DNA of 64,000 nucleotides from Ambrosia x helenae (Eukaryota > Streptophyta > Magnoliopsida > Asterales > Asteraceae), in the NCBI GenBank assembly GCA_030844895.1, contig CM061229.1, positions 109,180,975 through 109,244,974 on the forward strand, read 5' to 3'. Shown here one piece after another: positions 56,386-64,000 of this stretch. Position 1 is the first letter of the stretch, and the number at the start of each line of letters is the position of its first letter. The notes below the pieces were generated by a model. The model did not search any database, had not been told where the DNA came from, and was given only the letters and a program-made list of their open reading frames with translations. The position numbers were made by a program, and so were the translations under genes.

Positions 56386-57301
56386 TAGTTCAAATCAAAA
56401 ACCATAAAATCCCTAAATTCTAGTCTGGAAACCCTAAGTACCTAATCCTAGATAACTTAGACTCTAAGTTCATTCCCTTAAAAATTATTTATTTCTTTAG
56501 GTTAATCTTTTGGGATAATCCTAATTCACATCACGTTGTTCGTAGAGTTTCAAGTTATTACGCGAACTGTGAGTCTTTCCTATCCCATTTTTGCTTTTAT
56601 TCATTTGTGGGCTGTTACATGTAGACTTATACAAATTACAAATAAAAGTTCACATTTTTGCTATACAATTCTAGTACTATGTGCATTTGCTTACAAACGT
56701 GCTTTATGCTTAGACATTACATGTAGAATACATTTGTACTTAGTGAAATCATTAACATTGTACTAGCCGACCTTAACATTGGATAGCGCTATTGGATTGA
56801 CAACCCACCTAGGTTGATTCTCCCCCTTTTTCATCGGAGAATCCGTGGTCATTGTTAAGTTATTATCCATTTAGTGGATAAGTACACCGCCGTTCATTTA
56901 GTACATTATACAGTCACGGGATTGATTTCGCTTATTTGTATGATACATAGTTTACATAATTGCACTGTAGCTTTACACTTGAATTGTATACCATTTTTCC
57001 AACTTACTATATGTATTAAAACTAGGAATGCTCACCAACATTTCATATGTTGACAAAACCTATTTTGTACATGTTTCAGGTGCAGTTTGATCTTAGTTCA
57101 ATAGCATTGGATTTTAGTGCTTGCTTTTAATAAGTTATTTTAAATTTCATGTTTTGTTCAGACTTTTGTATTTTTCCCATTTCATCTATGTAAGACAATT
57201 TAAATTATTCAATAATATATTTACATTTTAGTACCATATGCTTTTGAACAATCGTCACTACGTGACACCTCGATGATTCCGCCATCGGTTGGGGTGTTAC
57301 A
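56386..57301 (+). repeat. 3' LTR of the plus-strand remnant, right piece
   Basis: Starts with the TSD TAGTT and runs to GGGGTGTTACA. It shares the conserved LTR end with the gag-only element's LTR (CGTGACACCTCGATG near 57260). Lines up as the continuation of 40139-41936, giving an original LTR of about 2.7 kb. Confidence 0.78.
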
Positions 57302-57470
57302 ACTGTCCACCACTACCACGGTCCACCACAACCATCCACCACCACCACCACAATGGTCCACCATTAGATTGCTGTAAAAATCAGTTTATTTCAGCAACCT
57401 GCAGACGTTGACAGAAAAACAGTCTTCTTCTTGCAGACTGCAGACCTTTGGTCCACCTCTTCTCCTGCAA
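57302..57470. repeat. Right copy of the flanking direct repeat
   Basis: Matches 39884-40070 apart from two short internal deletions. Starts within CCACCACTACCACGGT immediately after the LTR end. Confidence 0.8.
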
Positions 57471-60468
57471 ATGTCTGCAGATGTGATCCATAGAATGCAG
57501 ACTTTTCTTGCAGAAAAAACAAAAAAACACCTGAATGTATTATCAGTCATAACCCTAACCAAGTAACAACCCTTTAGAATCTTTTGTTGGTTGGGCCATT
57601 GGGCTCGATCATAAAAACTAGGACTGTTTTATTTTAAATTGGGTCGACTTAGGTTTGAACTTTGAAAGTTAAATGCATGATGCATGTCCAAACAGCCTTA
57701 TCAATTACAAAAGTAGAACAACCCACAAGAAGCCCAAATCCAAATGGCTTATAACCAAGATAGTATAATGATAATCATACATTTCCAAGGTGCAATATAT
57801 CAACTTAATTACATTTCTTCTTGATGATTCAAACTCAACTAGTATGTATTGTTATATAAATTTAATTAACAATAAGAATTTGTTCTTAAGTCAAGTTTAT
57901 ATTGTTATAATATCAATAATTAATATAAATACCATGATATCAGCCTAACTAACGTGTGTTGACACCAGAAACGAGTCAATACTCACGACTACGCTCTCAA
58001 AGTCTCTTTTAACCTATCAACATGACCTCACAACCCGTGACTGGGCCAAGTATATTATAAAAAAAAGAGTATCAAATACCTACTAGATATAGGGTTTGGA
58101 TTCTCTACTGATTGATTTATTTGTTTTATTCAAATAAAAGTGTTTGTACAATGATTAATCTCCAATGGTTAATGTAGGTGTTAGTTACTAGATAAAGGAT
58201 GGACCGGGTTTAATAGTTTTTTTTTCTTTTTTTTTTAACTTAAATATATTTATTTTCATTAAAACCAACAAGTTTTTAAGATATGGTTTTCAAAATATAT
58301 TTAGGTAGATCCTGGTGAACCCTAGCTAGTTCTAGATACCAGATTTTGCCGACCCCATTCACACATTTCAGTACACTTGTATGCACTTCCTACACATGTG
58401 TTTTACCTATAACTTGATGTAACATAAATCACTTTTGTTTGCTTGCTTGGTGTTAAAAAATGATTGTCCAACTTTATTAAGGAAATCATTAAAGCAGATT
58501 TCTTAATTGATGACCAACTTTTCGATTCTAGTGGAACTCAAAATCACCGAAGCAAAAAGTGCATCTGATCATTTTTCTCATAATTCTGATGAGGATAGAA
58601 GTATGGATGCATATTTTATGCATAGTGCAACCTTATGCATTTGAGAAAATAACAATAGTCCAGCTAAACCATCAAACTAACACTTCCCTATGGCTACCAT
58701 AGAAGTTGAAGCCTTGTTTCTACTTCGCCGCACCACATTTGAGGCTGATGGGTGTGGTGTTGTTGAGGTGAGCCTCCACGTAAGCAGGGGACCGGAACAT
58801 CTGATATTTGATGAGCCTAGGGTGCGGTGTGGACTCAGAGAATGAGCCTCATCATTAGCTAGAGATGGTCTCCATGTTCAAAAAAGCAATCCCAAGCCCC
58901 ATCCTCTCCATCTTGTGGTCGACGATCTCGACGAACCTAGCCTCAAGGGGGCGGTGTGGACGCGCCAAGCTAGCCTCGTCGGCCCTAGGACGAGCCCCAC
59001 ACCCAATGGCCTAAGTTTTAAACTGTCAAAGGAGCCAATAACGATGCCAACTTGTATGCGGATGCACGGGAATGCGGAAAACTATGATGTGAGTTCATAA
59101 ATCATAAAAAAAAAACCATCATCAATCTTTTTAATATTTTTATTTTTATTTTGGTTTGTCAGTTTATTTTTCTTTGATATAATAAATCCCGACACATTTC
59201 TATTTCACTTATGAGTTCAACTTAATAGAATGGTGTACTGTTGTCACTACCGTATTCCAACATTGTTACAAGCAACATCAACATTATGACGTGTAACACA
59301 AAAACCTATAATCACATAACATACTTTTTTTTAACTTACAAAAAAAATTATTGCAATACCATGCTCAAATTAAAGAGAATTAAATTCTTGTTTTTATACA
59401 TAGAGAGTAATTTATACAAGAAAAAGAGTAATATATGAAAAAAAGTTATGAGCTTTTAAAAGTCGTGAACTACTAGATGGTTTAAAATTGAAACAATATG
59501 TTTTAAAAGCTGTAATTACATACACTCATAAAATTATGTAAAACTAGGTAAGACACCCACACTACATGACATGACAGGTGTGTCTTGTAAGAAAAATGGT
59601 GATACAAAACTATCACATATACGATATTGTGATAAATAATGAAACTACAAGTTTGTTTTGTTCCTAACAAAAAAAGTGTTTCATTTGAAATACATTTATG
59701 TTTTTAATATATTATATAATTGAAAACAATAAATCCTACATGATATTCAAAAGGGCATCCTCTCCTTTAATTGTGTCATGTATCATGCCATGTGACATTA
59801 ATTGATTTTAGGGGAAAAAAATTTAAAAACAAAATTAGATTTTTCTCTCTCATGTTTCCTCCCATAATTTTTAAACGTTAATACTTTTATATACGAGATT
59901 TTTTAAAGAAAAAAATTACATCAAATTAACGAGCGTTTTATTATCTTTCCAACGAGTATCATAGTGCTATATAAAAAAATGGAGAAAAAAAAACAACTAT
60001 TTTTTGTGGGATTTTATTCATACAAGAAAAAAAAACACAAAGTGTTCAGGTAATTCATTAATCATGTATAGACAAGTCACTAATTATGTTCAAATCAGTA
60101 AATATGATTCTATTTTCAACATGTGTTAGCATTGGAGTTGTATATTGTTTTAGGTTAGATATTAATATTAGAGTTATACATTGTTTAAGGTTAGGCCTTA
60201 ACATTGAAGATACATTATTAATTGTTTTAGGTTAGATGCTACCCGAACCTTTCCTGCATGTAACTGTAAAGCGCATCATTCTATTTCATATGTAAAAATT
60301 GATATGTCACATTAGATTTATGAACCCCGGGACGTTTTTGGGGTATAATCTAGTAAATTTATATAAAGATAACAAAGCAAGTTGTAAAGGAAATATAACA
60401 TTACTATAAAACCAATGGGTTAAATATGTATATTCTTTGTAGTATAAAAATAGAAATCCATAAAAACA
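57471..60468. other. AT-rich intergenic DNA, no gene recognised
   Basis: No coding similarity seen. A GC-rich patch at 58730-59030 has the word GTGCGGTGTGGAC twice (GGCGGTGTGGAC near 58948), perhaps an old TE end. At 59550-59612 AAGACACCC/GGTGTGTCTT pairs as a loose hairpin. At 60325-60353 ACCCC...GGGGT followed by ATAATCTAGT resembles a Helitron 3' end, but I could not find a matching 5' end. Confidence 0.4.
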
Positions 60469-61402
60469 AGGAGTATTGGATTTAAATAATCTTAACTATT
60501 AGCTATTGGCTGACACCGGTTCCAAGTAACAAAATGTGTGATGGCGATGCTACTTTTTAACATATTGTCCACCAACATACCATAGCTAACAAAATACTTA
60601 GAGGGAATTTGACACGCAAGAGGGAGTTTAACACACAAGCATATAACATCTGCTTGGACCGACGGCGTACAATAAATGATAGCTAAAAGGTAGACAATAT
60701 GCAAGGCCGGCTTTTGGGTAAATAAACTAAATCCCATGCTTTAAGACCCTTATCATAAAAGACCCAAACTTTTACATTTTATTATATAGGGCCCATCACA
60801 GAAAGAATTGGCATCACTATGTTATTTCATTCCAAAATCTTTTGGTTTGAATTCCTATTAGGATAATTCCAAAATTCACTATGTTATTCTTTTGGAGCTT
60901 TTTCATTTCATTGGTTTATTAAATTATTGTAATTGATTCTTGAGGTTCTAGGTCCATGATTTTATTATAGATCATTATAAACTTAGTTTAATACAAGTTT
61001 TAATATTCTGAGACTGTGAGACATGATGTTAGCTTTGATTTATTAAGTAACATGAGCTTTGTTGATCCATGCTTTAATGTTTATGATAAACCAGGAGGAG
61101 ACTTACAAATTTACAAAGATGTCGAATCATTATGTTAGTGATAAAGCTTGAAGATATTAATTACTAGTAATATCTTTTTTAACTTGTTTATATATAATTT
61201 ACTAAACATTTTTTTGGAATTGGGCCCCAAATTTGTATTTCGCTTTAGGCCACCCAAACAATCAAGCTGGCCTTGACAATATGTTACTCATGGTCTGTTG
61301 GTAGACAATATGTTAAAGGTGGAACCGCAACATACATTTCGTTTGTTGAAACCAGTTATGGCCAATAGTTAATAGTTATAATTATTTAAATCCCATACTC
61401 CT
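60469..61402. mobile_element. Foldback/MULE-type MITE with ~120-bp terminal inverted repeats
   Basis: The left arm from AGGAGTATTGGATTTAAAT (60469) matches the reverse complement of the right arm ending ATTTAAATCCCATACTCCT (61402). Arms continue with ACTATTAGCTATTGGC and TAACATATTGTC-type words to about 60590 and from 61290. No coding. A clear TSD is not seen (AAAAACA left, GTAAACA right). The middle is occupied by another element at 60702-61275. Confidence 0.6.
60702..61275. mobile_element. hAT-type non-autonomous element, TSD ACAATATG
   Basis: Termini CAAGGCCGGC and GCTGGCCTTG are inverted repeats with one mismatch. ACAATATG flanks both ends (60694-60701 and 61276-61283), an 8-bp duplication as for hAT. 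574 bp, AT-rich, no ORF. It sits inside the foldback element's arms, whose own sequence contains CATATTGT, so chance repetition of the flank needs exclusion. Confidence 0.6.
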
Positions 61403-61609
61403 GTAAACAAATACAATAAAAAGAAAAAAATAAAAAAAAAACTATTTAAAAATTGTTTAGTTAACTAATAAAGGGAAAACATATGCCCAAAAGGGTACCA
61501 CACGTATTCGTTTTGTTCGTTTAATCGTGAGGCGGGCCGGAACCTGTTCGGTTTCGTGAATTACATGTTTTTTATAGCTAAGTGTGTAAATTATAATATG
61601 AATCTCTAA

Positions 61610-62042
61610 CACTGTGTTTTTGGAGTTTCATTAAAGGAAAGAAAATGGAAAGAAGTTAAAAGAAACTGAGATAAAGTAAAAAATATGCGTGTTTTAGAGT
61701 TTTATTAAAGGAAGGGGAAGGAAGTACAAGGAATATCTTTCAACAAAACTTTCCTCGCAAAATGGAAGGAAGTGAACAAAAATAAATAAACAGTTTATCA
61801 TTTACTATTTTACCCTTATACTTAAACTACTATAATATACAATGAAGGTATAACTGTAAAATTAAACTTTTTTTCTTCTCTTCTTTCTACTCGGGAGCAA
61901 ATAAAGTATTTACTTTCTTTTCCTTTCATTTAAACTTGGAAACACAAAATGAAGTTATATATTTTCTTTCCCTCTCTTTCTTTTCTCTCCTAAAGTCCGT
62001 TTCTCTTCTTTTTTTCCCATTAGTAAACTCGGAAACATAGCG
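61610..62042. mobile_element. Tourist-like MITE candidate, TSD TAA
   Basis: Left CACTGTGTTTTTGGAGTTT and right AAACTCGGAAACATAGCG are imperfect inverted repeats. TAA lies directly outside both ends (61607-61609 and 62043-62045), as in PIF/Harbinger MITEs. 433 bp, purine-rich left half and pyrimidine-rich right half able to pair broadly. Confidence 0.5.
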
Positions 62043-62572
62043 TAAGATTAATAGAATCTAATTCCTGTGATTATCTACATTTTATTACGTAAATCTTGTT
62101 AATGAATATAAATTAAAGTATTATTAAACAAAAAAAATTAAACCAACAGTTTATTGTTTAATATTTGAGAAAAAAAAGAGAAGAAAACAAAGAGCTCAAA
62201 TGAGGTTTGTGAAAGGAGTAGAGAATTCGAACTTGCGACCAAACCTCTTTCAAGGCTTCAACATACAAAGACAATCCATGGACCAATATTTATATAGTTG
62301 AACATGTATGTTGTGTATGATTGCTAGGGCCCCTAGTTCAATCATATAACGGGTTTTGGAGAGCCAAACAAACCAAACACAAACAAAAGATAAACATGAA
62401 ATAGATCGAAAGCTATAAACTTCATTGATATTAAACAAGAAATTACATAATTCGCACCCACCCAAGTGAGCTCCCTTGGGGTGGTGGCTAACCAAAATCA
62501 ACAACCTTACAAATCTATGGGCTTGGGCTAAGGGACACTCAAGGAGTGTAACCACATGCGTTTGGCGACACT
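62043..62572. other. Unassigned sequence left of the copia LTR
   Basis: Contains a B-box-like AATTCGAACTTGCGACC near 62226 and the phrase AGCTCCCTTGGGGTGG near 62470, which may belong to another retroelement's end. No coding recognised. Confidence 0.35.
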
Positions 62573-63294
62573 TGTTGGATCAGTTTGCTCTTTTTGCTAA
62601 GTAAGAACTTGCTATCTTGACACTTAAGTGTTTAGCAAGTCCTTGTAGATCAGATTATAAGCACAGCGGAATGTATAAGTTAAAGCAACACTTTTTATAC
62701 TAAGGAAGAGTTATTACTCCCCCTTGATGTTTGAAACTAATAAATGATAAGTATTTATTATGAATCTAAGCAGTAAATGAGAATTAGATACTTAGACAGA
62801 TTCACAATAAATACAGAAATGGAATGGAACAGTGATAGTGTTTGAAGGATTTTTCTATTAAAATCAATGTCTAAAATAGAAGGTTGAAGCCTCCTATTTA
62901 TAGACGTTTACATGCATGTATCTTGCCCACAAAGCAAGTACAGAAACAACAGAAACAAGTTGCACAAGTTGCAACATTGAAACAAACAAATACAGCTAAA
63001 AGTAATAATAAACAATAAACTACTGATGCAAAAGGGCGGTGGGAAATATCTGATGCTAAGTGCTGATGAAGGACAAACTACTGATGAGTAGTTTTGTCTT
63101 CAGTACTTCTGAAGTGAACTTGTCTGGTTTGGACTTCAGAACTTCTGATGAAGTTTCTTCTTCAGCACTTCTCATATCTTCTAATCAGCAGTTTCTTGTC
63201 TTCTCTTCAGTACTTCTATACTTAGCCAAAATGACAGAAGTGAATTAGACTAAGGTTTACAAAAGTGGTTTCACCAATCCTCTTTGTCCTAACA
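62573..63294 (-). repeat. 3' LTR of a second copia element (722 bp)
   Basis: Plus-strand TGTTGGATCAG to TTTGTCCTAACA. Size, ends and a central run of Cs (CTCCCCCTTGATG near 62717) are like the LTR at 8507-9219. The last 250 bases are full of CTTCAG(N)ACTTCTG words. The rest of the element lies beyond 64000. Confidence 0.8.
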
Positions 63295-63306
63295 ATCTCC
63301 CCCTGG
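63295..63306 (-). promoter_or_regulatory. Polypurine tract of the second copia element
   Basis: Minus strand CCAGGGGGAGAT next to the LTR start TGTTAGGAC, the typical GGGGGAGAT tract of SIRE-like copia elements. Confidence 0.85.
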
Positions 63307-63335
63307 ATTGATGAAGCCAAAACCTTACTAATTCC

Positions 63336-64000
63336 TTATGTTTTTCTTCTGTCTTGAACAATCTTCCATATCTCTTTGTACATGGTGTTCTTGAGCTGGT
63401 TTAACTGACCATCAGATAGAGATCCTCTCTGTGGTTCTAGATGTTGAATTGTGAGCAGGTCTTGTGTTGACAGTTTCTTCAGATCACTGATCTTCTTGTA
63501 AGCCTTGCTTGAGAGGTCTCTTCTTGTCAACAATACTGAGTTGTTATCAGTAAGTGACCATCTGATGATAGGGATCTTTGACTTGTTAAAGTCAGAAGAA
63601 TAGGGAACCAGACTTGTCCCTTGGGTTGATGGTCCTGAGTGCTGGATGTTTTTAGTTTCAGATAGCCTCAGGTGGGATTCTCTTCCTTGTTGTTGTTGCA
63701 TATCAGGCATCTGAACAGTTGGGAGATGGTGTTCAGTCACTACTCTGGTATGCAGCTTTTCTTTGATGGTCTTTTGTATTTGATAAGCAAAAGTGGAAGG
63801 ATCCCTGAATTGTGTTAACAGAGGTTTCTCCTCAATGTCAAAATCTGAATGGACTATTGAACTTCCTTCAAGTAGTACCATTTTTAAGTCAGTTTTGACA
63901 TTGTCCTCTGCCTTCTCTTCTGAGTAGTAGTTCTTCTAGATACACCAGAAGTTCTAACTACTGATCTTGAAGGATCAGCAGTTTGAAACTTCTCTGGATT
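63336..64000 (-). pseudogene. Copia accessory ORF, C-terminal part, open at right edge
   Basis: The main frame (from VLLEGSSIVHSDFDIE at about 63881) includes FAYQIQKTIKEKLHTRVV, SLTDNNSVLLTRRDLSSKAY, DLKKLSTQDLLTIQHLE and ends NTMYKEIWKIVQDRRKT 30 bases from the PPT. The frame upstream reads TADPSRSVVRTSGVSRRTTT and a frameshift lies near 63920. Position between pol (outside) and 3' LTR, Ser/Thr-rich segments and an alpha-helical end make it the counterpart of the accessory ORF at the left edge. Function unknown. Confidence 0.6.

Larger units (their letters stand above)
40073..57301 (+). mobile_element. 5'-truncated gypsy remnant (3' end plus 3' LTR), split by the Tekay element
   Basis: From 40073 the sequence is the tail of a gypsy interior (word CAGGACGAAATTTCTAA), a short purine tract (TAGGGGATG) and an LTR starting TGTGACATC at 40139. 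The LTR ends ATCGGTTGGGGTGTTACA at 57301. It is split at 41936/56386. The end matches the LTR of the gag-only element in inverted orientation, so the remnant lies on the plus strand, unlike the other LTR elements here. Everything 5' of the last interior bases is missing. Confidence 0.8.

Noticed and set aside
57690..57720. MITE spanning about 39560 to 57700 with AAGGGACTATTTG / CAAACAGCCTTA ends
   Set aside because: The end match is weak, no TSD is visible, and it would have to contain the whole retroelement block.
60325..60353. Second Helitron 3' end (hairpin plus CTAGT)
   Set aside because: The stem is only about 5 bp and no 5' terminus could be paired with it.

Overview
The window is plant nuclear DNA built almost entirely from nested transposable elements. 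It carries Ty1/copia and Ty3/gypsy polyproteins with plant-type domains, initiator-Met tRNA primer sites, kilobase-long LTRs and MITEs. The copia accessory ORF and the Tekay-like family resemble elements I associate with Asteraceae (lettuce/chrysanthemum/Artemisia type); that placement is inference. I see no intact host gene, no canonical tRNA or rRNA gene and no CRISPR.

Layout. 1-9219: 5' part of a minus-strand copia element (SIRE-like) with LTR, PBS, broken gag, nearly complete pol and a 3' accessory ORF that runs off the left edge. 9220-11466: low-copy host-like DNA with gene fragments and a 1.2-kb near-palindrome. 11467-28814: a Tat-lineage gypsy element (minus, TSD ATAAT) with decayed gag-pol, 3' tandem repeats and an antisense extra ORF. 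Inside that ORF sits a gag-only LTR element at 13845-21678 (TSD ACTAC). 28815-30223: a long AAT microsatellite and shattered gene fragments. 30224-33043: a solo LTR (TSD GGTAG). About 33556-37103: a Helitron-like element. 37104-39883: gene fragments, including one that looks like translation factor eIF4B. 40073-57301: a 5'-truncated plus-strand gypsy remnant whose 3' LTR is split by a very young 14.4-kb Tekay-like gypsy element (41937-56385, TSD TAGTT). 57463-62572: AT-rich DNA with a foldback element, a nested hAT MITE and a Tourist-like MITE. 62573-64000: 3' LTR and accessory-ORF end of a second copia element.

The order of events can be read from the nesting. The gag-only element entered the Tat element after the latter had entered an AAT repeat. 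The Tekay element entered the LTR of the plus-strand remnant. A paralogous copy of the Tat target site, without the insertion, survives at 9220-9290.

Three signals are not explained by routine annotation. A 13-bp palindrome, CATCCTNAGGATG, recurs through the Tat element (LTRs, coding and non-coding) and I saw it nowhere else in the window. Two related gypsy LTRs carry three tRNA-like modules in the same order, orientation and spacing, with hairpins whose arms differ in sequence but stay paired. The 1.2-kb palindrome has gene-fragment sequence at the tips of its arms. All readings were made by eye; boundaries of the Helitron and the foldback element are approximate.
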